A stretch of DNA of 64,000 nucleotides from an uncultured Acidimicrobiales bacterium (GTDB lineage Bacteria; Actinomycetota; Acidimicrobiia; Acidimicrobiales; SZUA-35). Position 1 is the first letter of the stretch, and every line of letters begins with the position of its first letter. Below are positions 31,748 through 41,672 of this stretch, in pieces. A program made the translations under genes and the position numbers. The DNA is taken from assembly GCA_937922785.1 (NCBI GenBank), contig CALAJQ010000021.1, positions 16,459 through 80,458 of the forward strand, given 5' to 3'. Below the pieces are notes generated by a model. It was not told the DNA's origin, did not search any database, and was given only the letters and a program-made list of their open reading frames with translations.

Positions 31748-32494
31748 ATCGCAAATGCATTCTCAGCTGAACCACTCGGCTACAACGACACCGTCCTTTG
31801 GTCAGACCCTGAGGGTGGAAATGGTCAGGTTCGAGGCCGCAGAATCACCCCAGATGAAGCCTTGCTCGACTACCTGAGAGACAAGGGACTCGACAAAATC
31901 GGGGCCCGACTCATTAAGACCGGAGCCCTTGAAGTGGTAGCCACCACTACTCCCGGCATTCAGGATTTGCTTCTGATTGGAAACATTGGCCATCTGGAAC
32001 GGACTAACGCAGCGGATGTGATCATTGTGGACGCACCGGCGGCAGGTCATGCGCTGACGTTCCTCAAAAGCGCCCAAGGTGTCTCAGAATCCCTAAGTGG
32101 GGTTGGGCCTCTGCAGGATCAGTCTCAAGCAGTTCTGGAAATGCTGTCGGATGGAGCTCGGAGCCGGGTTCTGCTGACCACGCTGGCCGAAGAGACCCCA
32201 GTGAACGAGGCCATCGAAACTGCGTTCAGCCTTGAGGACGAAGTTGGCGTAACTCTTGCCCCTGTAGTGGTGAACGCGAGATGGCCTGAGGTCAAAGGAC
32301 TTAAGCGAGGAACCAATGCCGCCAACTTCAGACTGGATAAAACCGATCGGCAGCGGGCCGAAGCAGTAAGGCTGGCCGAAGAATTACCACTTCCTCAGCT
32401 AACGCTCCCCTTCCTCTTCAGTACCGACCTAGGCCTCGCCGAGCTTGAGATACTGGCTGGAGAACTGGCAAAAGAGATCGAGAAATTGCCATGA
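31595..32494 (+). CDS. ArsA/GET3-like ATPase, first of pair
   Basis: A P-loop ATPase of the ArsA/anion-transporting family, about 299 residues from GTG 31595 (VEISDYFGASKILIVAGKGG); another GTG lies two codons upstream. The deviant Walker A is GKGGVGKTT, and VDAPAAGHALTFL is the switch region. It lacks the second ATPase half of E. coli ArsA. With the next gene (4-bp overlap) it forms the actinobacterial pair equivalent to Rv3679-Rv3680 of M. tuberculosis. Arsenite export is unlikely without an ArsB; a heterodimeric ATPase with a membrane or envelope role is inferred. Confidence 0.85.
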   Translation: MEISDYFGASKILIVAGKGGVGKTTVGASLALAAGRAGLDVLLIELDGRPQIANAFSAEPLGYNDTVLWSDPEGGNGQVRGRRITPDEALLDYLRDKGLDKIGARLIKTGALEVVATTTPGIQDLLLIGNIGHLERTNAADVIIVDAPAAGHALTFLKSAQGVSESLSGVGPLQDQSQAVLEMLSDGARSRVLLTTLAEETPVNEAIETAFSLEDEVGVTLAPVVVNARWPEVKGLKRGTNAANFRLDKTDRQRAEAVRLAEELPLPQLTLPFLFSTDLGLAELEILAGELAKEIEKLP

Positions 32495-33516
32495 GCGAAA
32501 TCGACGACTTCATCAACGATCACGAGGTTGTCATCTGCCTTGGGGCCGGCGGAGTCGGAAAGACAACCACCGCTGCTGCACTGGCCATACGCGCCGCCCA
32601 AATCGGGCGCCGGGTTGTGGTGTTGACTATCGATCCGGCCCGTCGCCTGGCCGATGCCATGGGCCTGTCAGGCGAATTCGGCAACGAACCGGTGCTTGTG
32701 CCGGGACCTTGGAAAGGTCGACTTTGGGCGGCAATGCTGGACTCTAAGGAGACTCTCGATGATCTTGTGATCTCCAATGCCCCGGACCAGAAGCAAGCCG
32801 ACTCAATTTTGGCTAACAAGCTCTATGTGAATATCAGCTCCACTTTGGGGGGCACGCAGGAATATATGGCGTCGGAGCGTCTGCTCCAGCTACACATCGA
32901 CCCGCAGTTTGATCTTGTAGTTCTAGACACGCCGCCGTCCAAGCACGCATTCGACTTCCTTGACTCGCCGGGGCGGCTCAACCGGTTCTTTGACCATCCG
33001 CTTTATCGCAGCGTGTTGATGCCACGTAAGGGAGTCCTTCGAGCTGTCAATCTCGCAACCCAACAGGCGTTCAAAACTATCGGCCAAGTGGTTGGCGCCT
33101 CGTTAGTGACCGACGCCGTTGAGTTCTTCGCGGCTTTTGACGGGATGGATGAAGGGTTTGCCGAGCGAGCTTCTGAAACCGCTCAGCTGCTCCAAGCCGA
33201 AGTAACTGGTTATGCGGTAGTTACGTCCCCAAGGGTCGAGGCACTTAGCGAATCGAAATGGATCATTTCTAGGCTCGGCAAGCGCCGGATAAAACCCTCG
33301 GTCGTTCTCGTTAACCGACGACACTTGTTTAGCAACAACCCAGACCTCAAGCCCTCCTCACCCGAGGCACAGAACCTTGCCGATCTGGTGAAATTGTCTG
33401 ACTCTGAAGCGGCCGGGATTGCCGAATTCAACAAGGACTTCAACTTTGAGCTAGTGGAGATACCTGAACAGGCAATACCCGTGGCGGACCTGTCTGGCCT
33501 CGACCTATTTAGCTAG
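32491..33516 (+). CDS. ArsA/GET3-like ATPase, second of pair
   Basis: The 341-residue partner of the preceding ATPase starts in a 4-bp overlap. It has the deviant Walker A GAGGVGKTTTAAALA, VLTIDPARRLADAMG as the A' motif region, and LVVLDTPPSKHAFDFLDSP as switch II. This TPPSKHALDFL signature is characteristic of the second gene of the actinobacterial ArsA-like pair. The two subunits probably act together. The target molecule is unknown; Get3-like membrane protein targeting and envelope stress tolerance have both been considered for the family. Confidence 0.87.
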   Translation: MSEIDDFINDHEVVICLGAGGVGKTTTAAALAIRAAQIGRRVVVLTIDPARRLADAMGLSGEFGNEPVLVPGPWKGRLWAAMLDSKETLDDLVISNAPDQKQADSILANKLYVNISSTLGGTQEYMASERLLQLHIDPQFDLVVLDTPPSKHAFDFLDSPGRLNRFFDHPLYRSVLMPRKGVLRAVNLATQQAFKTIGQVVGASLVTDAVEFFAAFDGMDEGFAERASETAQLLQAEVTGYAVVTSPRVEALSESKWIISRLGKRRIKPSVVLVNRRHLFSNNPDLKPSSPEAQNLADLVKLSDSEAAGIAEFNKDFNFELVEIPEQAIPVADLSGLDLFS

Positions 33517-33565
33517 CGACCAGGTGCGGCAAGAGAGCGTCGGGCAATAGCAGCGTCGGGCAATT

Positions 33566-33910
33566 TCAGTCGGCCGGATCGTCTAGGGCCTCTTCAGCCT
33601 CTTCGAGAGTCTCAGCTACCGGCACAATGCGATCAAACCCGGTTGTGTGAAGTAAACGAGTCAACTGGGGCTTGTTACAGACAACAGCAACTGCCCCATC
33701 TGCCTCTCGAGCCCGACGAATACCGCCAATAAGGGCACCGAGGCCGGCGGAGTCCATGAACGGGACCTCAGACAGGTCGATCAGCAACCTGGGCTTGCCA
33801 GCAAGAGAGGACAAAGCCTCTCTAAAAGCACCTACTGTGTATGCGTCTAGCTCGCCTGACGGCTTACACATTGTGTACGAATCAGTTTCTTCAATATGAA
33901 CTTCCAGCAT
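33566..33910 (-). CDS. STAS-domain anti-sigma factor antagonist
   Basis: A 114-residue SpoIIAA/RsbV-like protein preceded by a strong GGAGG. The phosphorylatable serine is Ser54 in EVPFMDSAGLGALIGGIRRA. In partner-switching systems the unphosphorylated form sequesters an anti-sigma kinase and frees a sigma factor. No RsbW-like kinase lies nearby, so its partner must be elsewhere. It diverges from a receiver-domain protein at 34053. Confidence 0.9.
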   Translation of the reverse strand: MLEVHIEETDSYTMCKPSGELDAYTVGAFREALSSLAGKPRLLIDLSEVPFMDSAGLGALIGGIRRAREADGAVAVVCNKPQLTRLLHTTGFDRIVPVAETLEEAEEALDDPAD

Positions 33911-34052
33911 GGCTGAAACCTCCTACGCATGTTCGCGGTTGAACACGCAATTCATTGATGGTAGCCGGATAACGAATCGGCCCGCAGCCCAGTTCCCAGA
34001 ACTGGTATTTAGGAGCCACAGAACTCTCTGCTTCAGGAGCTAACCTTGCCTG

Positions 34053-34430
34053 GTGTCCACTGTTCTGATTGCCACCGACTCTAATTCTGTATTTGAAGCG
34101 GTAGATTCCGCTCTCTCAGACGGCGATCGTACAGTTATGAGAGTTCGGGCCGGACAGGAAGTTCTGCCGGTATTGAAGGTTCGAGACGTCGATCTTGTGC
34201 TTCTGGATCTCCAAATTGGGAACATGGGTGGAATTGCGACCTGCATTGCAATCCGCCAAGAACAGGGCTTTGATCGGCTTTATGAAGTACCAGTTGCGCT
34301 ACTGCTGGACCGCGATGCAGATCGTCACCTTGCTGAGGAGGTTGACGCCACCGACTGGCTTGTTAAGCCGCTGAATCCGATTCAGATTCGCAAATTGGCC
34401 GACGGGCTAATGAAGCAGACGTCTCCATAA
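34053..34430 (+). CDS. Stand-alone receiver-domain protein
   Basis: A 125-residue CheY-like protein starting at GTG. Asp52 in DLVLLDLQIGNMGG is the phosphoacceptor and Lys105 in DWLVKPLN the conserved lysine. The usual Thr/Ser after strand 4 is replaced (VALLLDRDAD) and only one acidic residue is evident at the N-terminal pocket, so switching may be atypical. No output domain or histidine kinase is linked. It diverges from the STAS gene across 142 bases. Confidence 0.82.
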   Translation: MSTVLIATDSNSVFEAVDSALSDGDRTVMRVRAGQEVLPVLKVRDVDLVLLDLQIGNMGGIATCIAIRQEQGFDRLYEVPVALLLDRDADRHLAEEVDATDWLVKPLNPIQIRKLADGLMKQTSP

Positions 34431-34500
34431 GCCCTCAGCCGAGGCCTGTCCCTCACCCAGGGGCCTTGGTTCTACACCCTTAACTGCCGATATCTAAGGT

Positions 34501-35388
34501 GTGGACGTGATCAACAACGCCATCGAGAGCTTGAGAAGCCACGGTGGGACCCTATTTCGCAACACACTTGTGGGCGAAGAGGCAATGGACCCGGCCACCA
34601 TGGCCAGTGCCGATGACCATGGCCTGTTTGGCCCCGACAGTGTCACATGGAAAATTAACGGCGACATTGCCATTTTGGTAGGTGGCCTTCGGTCATTGAT
34701 TTACCAAACGCTGCACCCGCTGGCGATGGCAGGAGTCGCTGAACACTCTGACTACCTCAACGACCCGTTTGGGCGGCTGCAGCGAACTAGTCAGTTCGTT
34801 GGCGGAACTACCTTTGGCAACACCGCCCACGCTGAACGACTGATCGCCACAGTTCGCAGAGTTCACAACCGCGTGCAGGGAACGGCCCCCGACGGGCGGC
34901 CTTATTCTGCGAACGATCCCCGACTGCTCTTATGGGTGCACGCCGTCGAGGTCGACAGCTTCCTCGATAGCTATCGCCGATACAGCCTGGAACCGCTGGA
35001 GGACTGGGAGGCCGACGCGTACGTGGCGGAGATGTCGGTGGTTGCCCGGCGCCTGGGCGCTCAAGATCTGCCCCTATCGGTTGCCGAATTGGACAGCACG
35101 CTTCAGAGTTTCAGGCCAGAGATGGATGCCAGTCAACAAGCCCGTGACGCTTGGAAGTTCTTGTTCTCTCCGCCCTTACCCATTTTGGCCAGGGCGCCAT
35201 ATGGCGTGATTGTTGCCGCCGCGGTCACATCACTGCCCGATTGGATCCTGAAGGATTTGAACATCAAAATCCCACGTGGCATCGAACCGCTAGCCGTTCG
35301 GCCGGCGGCGATCGCGCTAACCAAGGGTCTCGGGTGGCTGCTTACCGGTGTTGGCTCAACCGAAACTCTTGAAGACCGAATGTCGTGA
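34501..35388 (+). CDS. MpaB/DUF2236-type oxygenase
   Basis: A 295-residue protein starting at GTG. Features of the DUF2236 family (which includes rubber oxygenase Lcp and fungal MpaB) are visible: SVTWKINGDIAILVGGLRSL, YQTLHPLAMAGVAEHSDY and LLWVHAVEVDSFLDSYRRY. The conserved His and Arg residues near these motifs bind haem b in characterised members. The substrate is unknown. It precedes the Rieske protein by 65 bases on the same strand, and a joint oxidation pathway is possible. Confidence 0.83.
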   Translation: MDVINNAIESLRSHGGTLFRNTLVGEEAMDPATMASADDHGLFGPDSVTWKINGDIAILVGGLRSLIYQTLHPLAMAGVAEHSDYLNDPFGRLQRTSQFVGGTTFGNTAHAERLIATVRRVHNRVQGTAPDGRPYSANDPRLLLWVHAVEVDSFLDSYRRYSLEPLEDWEADAYVAEMSVVARRLGAQDLPLSVAELDSTLQSFRPEMDASQQARDAWKFLFSPPLPILARAPYGVIVAAAVTSLPDWILKDLNIKIPRGIEPLAVRPAAIALTKGLGWLLTGVGSTETLEDRMS

Positions 35389-35453
35389 CCGTCTAGAGAC
35401 CAATCGACAAATCGCTTGATCTCAACAATGCTTGAGATTGTAAGTTCGGAGAC

Positions 35454-37154
35454 ATGAAGAGCGAACAACCAGGCGCAGCCGCCAACGATTTGGATCAAGT
35501 AAACCCATCGATGACAGCCAAAGTCGGCTCAATTTCGGACACCTCTGAGAACAGACTTGAAGTCAATTCGATGAAGATGGCCAAGGTCGGCGAGACGCCA
35601 ATTGCCCTTATCCGCACATCAGAAGGCGTGTTTGCCCTCGACAACGCCTGTCCCCATCAGGGCTATGGATTGGTTACCGGAGATCTTGGTGTAGATGGTT
35701 CGGGGGATCCGGTTGTTACGTGTCAGTGGCACAACTGGAAGTTCCGCGTAAGTGACGGCGTCTGCACGGTCGGTCAAGAGAATGTCGCATGCCACCAGGT
35801 TCATGTCGACGACTCGGGCGAGATATCTGTGACCGTGGTTGAGCCAACTGATTCTGAACGATTGGAGAAGCTCTGGCCCAGCCTCAAGGCCGGGCTTGAG
35901 AATGCCTATGTAGGTCAAGTCAGTCGGGACAGCATCCGCCTCATGGACTCGGGAGCTACGCCAGCTGAAATCATGGCCGAAGCACTTGCTATTGGCGCCC
36001 CAAAGTCGGAGTACGGGGTTGGCCATGAGATGGCGCTCGCTGCGGACTGCCTACATCTTGCCGAACTTTGGGAAGGAGACGATAGGGCTCTTCCGCTGAT
36101 CCAGGGTCTTGCCGGCATTGGTGAGGTCACCCGTGACCGCGCACCTCAAGTTGTACCCAAGGCTGACGCGCACATCTCAGTCAGCGAAGCCATCGAGTCT
36201 GAAGATGCAGACGCGGCGATGGCGGGGGTGATGGGGATGCTGAGTCGAGACGCCGAGGTGGCCGAAGTGCGCCACCACTTCTTGACGGCTGTCTCTTCGC
36301 ATCATCTTTCTTATGGCCATGGAGCGATCTACACCCAGAAGGCCTTCGAATTGCTCGACCGAATCGGCTGGGACAAAGCCGGAACACTGTTACCTCATCT
36401 CGCCACATCAATTACCTACTCCACCCGCGAGGACAAGCTGCCGTACATGCGCAAGCCGATGCGGGTCATGCAGGGCCTCGACTTTGCCCAATTGTCCGCC
36501 TGCGCAGATCGTTCAGAGACTGGCTGGACGCCAGATGAGCTTGTCCAGACTCTGCTGACCTCCGATGCCGCACCGTTCGAACAGTGTGCAAATGCTGTTC
36601 GCGACGGTGCAGGGATTGAAGGATTGTTGGATGCAGTGTCGATTGCGGTTTCCCAGCGTCTGCTTCGGTTCGACCTCGGCGTCGAATTTGATCTGGACCG
36701 AGACTTTGGCTGGCTCGACATAACGCATGGGCTTACCTACGCACGAGCTGCGCGTTGGGCTTGGCAGCTCGACCCAGGGCCTCATACTGCAAGGCTGGCA
36801 ATGTTCACCGCATGGCTCGCTTGGGACACCGGCCGCATCGAGCGCCGGCTTGGAGTTGGGCCAACGGCAGAACCAATTGGCCTGATGGGCAAAGCCCAGA
36901 CCGACGACATTCACAGCGTGGCGACAGCCCTAGCAACCAAAGCAATGGATGACCGGGGTGGGAGCTTTATCGTGGTTGCTCATCTGGTTAAGACAACCCA
37001 AGCTGCGCTTGAGGAGGCCGAGTTCACGCGATCACGACTTCCACTTATGGCCGCAGCCAGATTCGTAGAGGCACCTCGCAAGGAGCGATTCGTAGCCAGC
37101 GCTGTTTCAGAGTCACTGGAGTTCATTAGAACCCAGAAGCCGCCAACTCGTTAG
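35454..37154 (+). CDS. Rieske protein with large uncharacterised C-terminus
   Basis: A 566-residue protein. Residues about 20-130 form a Rieske 2Fe-2S domain with Cys66-x-His68 (NACPHQGYGL) and Cys90-x2-His93 (CQWHNWKF), like ferredoxin components of ring-hydroxylating enzymes or nitrite reductase small subunits. The remaining 430 residues are mainly alpha-helical, with many conserved-looking His and Asp positions (VRHHFLTAVSSHHLSYGHG, VVAHLVKTTQAALEE), and match no domain I can name. The His pairs could bind a metal centre fed by the Rieske cluster; that is inference. No membrane segment is seen. Confidence 0.75.
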   Translation: MKSEQPGAAANDLDQVNPSMTAKVGSISDTSENRLEVNSMKMAKVGETPIALIRTSEGVFALDNACPHQGYGLVTGDLGVDGSGDPVVTCQWHNWKFRVSDGVCTVGQENVACHQVHVDDSGEISVTVVEPTDSERLEKLWPSLKAGLENAYVGQVSRDSIRLMDSGATPAEIMAEALAIGAPKSEYGVGHEMALAADCLHLAELWEGDDRALPLIQGLAGIGEVTRDRAPQVVPKADAHISVSEAIESEDADAAMAGVMGMLSRDAEVAEVRHHFLTAVSSHHLSYGHGAIYTQKAFELLDRIGWDKAGTLLPHLATSITYSTREDKLPYMRKPMRVMQGLDFAQLSACADRSETGWTPDELVQTLLTSDAAPFEQCANAVRDGAGIEGLLDAVSIAVSQRLLRFDLGVEFDLDRDFGWLDITHGLTYARAARWAWQLDPGPHTARLAMFTAWLAWDTGRIERRLGVGPTAEPIGLMGKAQTDDIHSVATALATKAMDDRGGSFIVVAHLVKTTQAALEEAEFTRSRLPLMAAARFVEAPRKERFVASAVSESLEFIRTQKPPTR

Positions 37155-37194
37155 CTCGGCCCGATCAATATCAATTGAACAAGTTCAGCAGCGA

Positions 37195-38205
<1,011 letters not shown>

Positions 38206-38258
38206 TTAACCGTAGAGGGTGATTAGGCCGATATCGACCCAATTAACGCACCAACTGC

Positions 38259-39482
38259 CTAAGCAGCGTCCAAGCCAAAAGCGGTGTGCAGCACAACGAC
38301 GGCGTCTTCGACCTTTTCGACATCGACAACACAACTAACCCGGATTGCCGAGGTCGAGATCATGTCGATGTTGATGCCGTTGTCGGCTAAAACCTCAAAC
38401 ATCTTGGCCGCAACACCCGGATTACTCTTCATTCCGGCACCAATCAGCGAAACACGACCAATCGTCTTGTCGGTAATCACATCGGTTGCATCAAGGCTCT
38501 CAAGCAAAGGTCCATCGAGAACGACAGCGACCTTGTCTACGTCCTCATTCGGAATTGTGAAAGAAATGTCGGTACAGCCCGCCGTGGACACGTTCTGCAC
38601 GATCATGTCCACGTTGGCTCCGGCTTCAGCCAAATGGCGGAACAGCTGGGCTGACACACCAGGCCGGTCGGTTACACCGCGCACGGTCACCTTGGCTTCA
38701 GATGTCTCGTGTGTGACGGCTCGGATGATTGGCTGTTCCATATTGTCTTCATACTCCTGAACAACGTGGGTTCCGGGCTCCCAGGTAAAGGCCGACCGGA
38801 CGTGAAGGGGGACTTGGTAGTTGTGGGCTACCTCAACTGAGCGCATCGCTGGCTTTGGGCAGCCGGTTGCGGTCATCTCGAGAAGCTCGTCGAAAGTTAT
38901 TGTGGACATCTTTTGGGCCTTGAGCACAACCCGAGGATCTGCTGAGAACACGCCACTTACGTCGGTGTATAACTCACATAGATCTGCTTTTAGAACTTGA
39001 GCAAGAGCGACCGCGGTGGTGTCAGAGCCGCCACGACCCAAGAAAGTTACGTTTTTGTTGGCGCTAACACCTTGGGATCCAGCAACCACGGGAACGGCGC
39101 CTTGATCGATCGCCTCGACAACCCGAGACGGGTTGATCTCCAAGATCTTGGCGTTCTCATGGTTTGTGTCGGTAAGGAATCCGGCCTGGCTCCCGGTAAA
39201 GGAGTGAGCTTCCACCCCGATATCGGCCAAGGCCATACACATCAGTGCGCAGGCTTTTCGCTCTCCTGCGGTGATGAGCATGTCCATTTCTCGCCCTGGT
39301 TGAGTTTTTGAAACCAGATCTGCGAGACGCAACAATTCGTCGGTCTCCTTACCCATTGCTGAAACCACCAGCACGACCTTGTGACCTCGCCTTTGAGCTC
39401 TCGCCACGTGGTCCGCCACTGCCCTCATGCGCTCGGCATTGCCGACTGAGGTGCCTCCAAATTTCATAACGATGGTTGCCAC
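38259..39482 (-). CDS. lysC: Aspartate kinase
   Basis: A 407-residue aspartokinase of the short actinobacterial type. The N-terminal kinase domain has VMKFGGTSVGNAERM and FLGRGGSDTTAVALA. Two C-terminal ACT domains follow (VTDRPGVSAQLFRHLAEAGA and LIGAGMKSNPGVAAKMFEVL), which normally give feedback inhibition by lysine and threonine. In corynebacteria an internal start in this gene also makes a separate beta subunit; I did not find a compelling internal site here. Upstream of asd, with which it is probably co-transcribed. Confidence 0.95.
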   Translation of the reverse strand: MATIVMKFGGTSVGNAERMRAVADHVARAQRRGHKVVLVVSAMGKETDELLRLADLVSKTQPGREMDMLITAGERKACALMCMALADIGVEAHSFTGSQAGFLTDTNHENAKILEINPSRVVEAIDQGAVPVVAGSQGVSANKNVTFLGRGGSDTTAVALAQVLKADLCELYTDVSGVFSADPRVVLKAQKMSTITFDELLEMTATGCPKPAMRSVEVAHNYQVPLHVRSAFTWEPGTHVVQEYEDNMEQPIIRAVTHETSEAKVTVRGVTDRPGVSAQLFRHLAEAGANVDMIVQNVSTAGCTDISFTIPNEDVDKVAVVLDGPLLESLDATDVITDKTIGRVSLIGAGMKSNPGVAAKMFEVLADNGINIDMISTSAIRVSCVVDVEKVEDAVVVLHTAFGLDAA

Positions 39483-39542
39483 CGCAAATACGGTAGCGGG
39501 GCGGTCAACAGAATGACTGTTAATCCACTACTCTGGCGGGCC

Positions 39543-40391
39543 GTGGGAACTGACAAACGTGAACGCCAAAAAGCCAACCGAGCTGCTCGCCTTGAAGCCG
39601 AGCAGAAAGCCATAGCGCGCCAGCGCCAAACACAGCGATTCGGCCTCTTTGCTGTAATCGGCCTATTCGTATTGGGTGTCCTGTGGCTTATCTCCCAATC
39701 GGGAGGCCAGAACGAGTTTGAGCCTGCATCCATCCCGACGACCATTGCCGATGCGGACGCCACGGTTCCTGAGACCTCCCCTCCACTGGACTTGCCAGAA
39801 ATTGCAGCACCCGCAGCCGGAGCCGAGATCACCGGACCGACCGAATGCCCTGCCGTTGATGGATCCTCAGAGCGGACCACCGCCTTCGCTGAAGCACCGC
39901 CAATGTGCATCGACCCCACGAAGAGCTACACCGCGGCAGTAGAGACAACCAAGGGCACCTTCACAATTGACCTGAACGCCGAAGGTGCGCCTGAGACGGT
40001 TAACAACTTTGTGGTCCTGGCTCGCTACCACTACTACGACGACGTTCCCTTCCACCGAATCATTCCTGGTTTTGTGATTCAGGGCGGCGACGCCGTTGGT
40101 CAGCCCCAACTCGGTGCAGGCAACCCTGGCTACCAGATTGACGATGAGCTTCCCGAGACAGCCTATGAAATCGGCTCGGTGGCGATGGCCAACTCTGGGC
40201 CGAACACAAACGGATCACAGTTCTTTGTTGTCACAGGCAACGACGCTACCCAGCTTCCGCTTGCCTATTCGAACTTCGGATTCGTCAGTGACGGGCTTGA
40301 TGTCGCAACAGCGATCGAAGCCATCGGAACTGCTCAAGGCAACCCGCAGGAAGATGTTCGCATTATCTCGGTGACTATCACCGAAAGTTAG
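39543..40391 (+). CDS. Membrane-anchored cyclophilin (peptidyl-prolyl isomerase)
   Basis: I place the start at GTG 39543 (VGTDKRERQKANRAARLEAE), since this basic N-terminus is characteristic of actinobacterial homologues; the frame reaches 39513. A helix FGLFAVIGLFVLGVLWLIS anchors the protein, an acidic linker follows, and the C-terminal cyclophilin domain faces outside. Active-site segments are VPFHRIIPGFVIQGGD and ANSGPNTNGSQFFV. The Trp of the classical cyclosporin pocket is not seen. The length is 282 residues. Confidence 0.88.
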   Translation: MGTDKRERQKANRAARLEAEQKAIARQRQTQRFGLFAVIGLFVLGVLWLISQSGGQNEFEPASIPTTIADADATVPETSPPLDLPEIAAPAAGAEITGPTECPAVDGSSERTTAFAEAPPMCIDPTKSYTAAVETTKGTFTIDLNAEGAPETVNNFVVLARYHYYDDVPFHRIIPGFVIQGGDAVGQPQLGAGNPGYQIDDELPETAYEIGSVAMANSGPNTNGSQFFVVTGNDATQLPLAYSNFGFVSDGLDVATAIEAIGTAQGNPQEDVRIISVTITES

Positions 40392-40858
40392 TAACGGCGG
40401 GCCTCACCGGCAACAAATGTGAAGACCGGAGATCCACAGCGAAAGCGATCTGTGCTTGTTGGCGTAAGCCCGACCTTTCGCAGCGCCTCCGGGACATCTG
40501 TGCCAAAGTCCATGCCGAGTCTTGCCTTGATTACCTTGGCGCCTAAAGACTGCACGTTCCCTGCAAGTCCGAAACTGGCCGCTGGTTCCACAAAGAAGAG
40601 TCGACCGTCGGCCGCCAGAGAATCAGACACTCGCTGAAGATCCCGGACTTGCCACAGCTGAGCCACACAGATCAGGCTGTCCCAACGGCGCTCGTCTAGA
40701 CCATCGAGAACTGTGATCGAGTCCGACTCATAAGAGAGCTCGGACGCAACGCTTGGGTCTTGGCAAAGCAGAGCAGTGTTCCCTTGGACGGTTCCCAACC
40801 GCCGATTCAGCCTTTCCAGCATGGCCGAACGGAACCGACTGTGAATAGCGACCATCAC
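40388..40858 (-). CDS. Methyltransferase-like protein, truncated N-terminus
   Basis: A 156-residue protein resembling the second half of a class I SAM-dependent methyltransferase: ITVLDGLDERRWDSLICVAQLWQVRD, then LAADGRLFFVEPAA and a C-terminal GSPVFTFVAG. The glycine-rich SAM loop (E/DxGxGxG) usual in strand 1 is replaced by GNTALLCQDPS. It may be degenerate or use a different ligand. It ends 4 bp inside the cyclophilin gene (convergent) and diverges from aat. Confidence 0.6.
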   Translation of the reverse strand: MMVAIHSRFRSAMLERLNRRLGTVQGNTALLCQDPSVASELSYESDSITVLDGLDERRWDSLICVAQLWQVRDLQRVSDSLAADGRLFFVEPAASFGLAGNVQSLGAKVIKARLGMDFGTDVPEALRKVGLTPTSTDRFRCGSPVFTFVAGEARRY

Positions 40859-40880
40859 GCAGACCCTATAGCGTCAGAAC

Positions 40881-41582
40881 ATTCCGAAGCGACCTCAGTA
40901 CCTAAGCCAGTGGAAGTTCCCACCAGTTGAAGATCTGCCACCGGGCGAAGATTTCATCGCCAACGGCGCAGACCTTGAAGTCGCCACGCTCCTAGAGGCT
41001 TACCGCTCGGGATACTTCCCTATGCCTATGGGTGGCCGCAACCTCGGATGGTTCTCCCCCGATCCTCGTGGGGTGCTGCTACCGGGCAAACTCAAGGTTT
41101 CCAGGTCGCTTAGGCGCTCGCTCAAAAACTACGATGTCACGTTCGACCAGGCCTTCGCCCAAGTCATCAAGGCATGCGCCGATCCGAAGCGTCCCCACGG
41201 CTGGATCAACCGTCGAATCACAAATGCATACACCAGGCTGTTCGAAGCGGGCTTCGCACACAGTGTTGAAGCCTGGCAACACGGTGTGCTTGTAGGAGGC
41301 CTCTATGGCGTCAACATCAACGGACTCTTCGCTGGCGAATCGATGTTTCATCACAGCACCGACGCATCAAAGGTTGCTCTAGTTCAACTGGCTGCCCAAC
41401 TTGGGAGCTATCCATCCGCTGGACCGGGTAGCTGTCTAATTGATGTCCAGTGGGCCACCCCACACTTGACCAGTCTTGGAGTTGAGGCGGTGCCCCGAGA
41501 TGACTATGCGCAACTCCTTAAAGCTGCCTTGGAACTGCCACCACCGGCATGGGACCCACCCAGCCCACTAAAACAGCTATGA
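40881..41582 (+). CDS. aat: Leucyl/phenylalanyl-tRNA-protein transferase
   Basis: Transfers Leu or Phe from tRNA to proteins with N-terminal Arg or Lys in the N-degron pathway. The frame encodes KFPPVEDLPPGEDFIANGAD, then LLEAYRSGYFPMPMGGRNLG, WFSPDPRGVLLPG, HGWINRRITNAYTRLFEAGF and GLYGVNINGLFAGESMFH. From the in-frame TAG at 40869 to the first ATG at 41022 there is no ATG, GTG or TTG, yet the conserved N-terminal third lies there. ATT at 40881 is the best candidate start (233 codons); CTG at 40944 would cut the conserved KFPPVE. An ATG 41022 start gives a truncated 186-residue protein. Confidence 0.85.
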   Translation: MPKRPQYLSQWKFPPVEDLPPGEDFIANGADLEVATLLEAYRSGYFPMPMGGRNLGWFSPDPRGVLLPGKLKVSRSLRRSLKNYDVTFDQAFAQVIKACADPKRPHGWINRRITNAYTRLFEAGFAHSVEAWQHGVLVGGLYGVNINGLFAGESMFHHSTDASKVALVQLAAQLGSYPSAGPGSCLIDVQWATPHLTSLGVEAVPRDDYAQLLKAALELPPPAWDPPSPLKQL

Positions 41583-41672
41583 TTTGGCTCTCACGGGGAG
41601 CGTTAGGGACCATGGTTTTCTACCCAACATCGAAGGTTAACTTCGCTCGGTTATGCGCCGATGGAGTTACCA

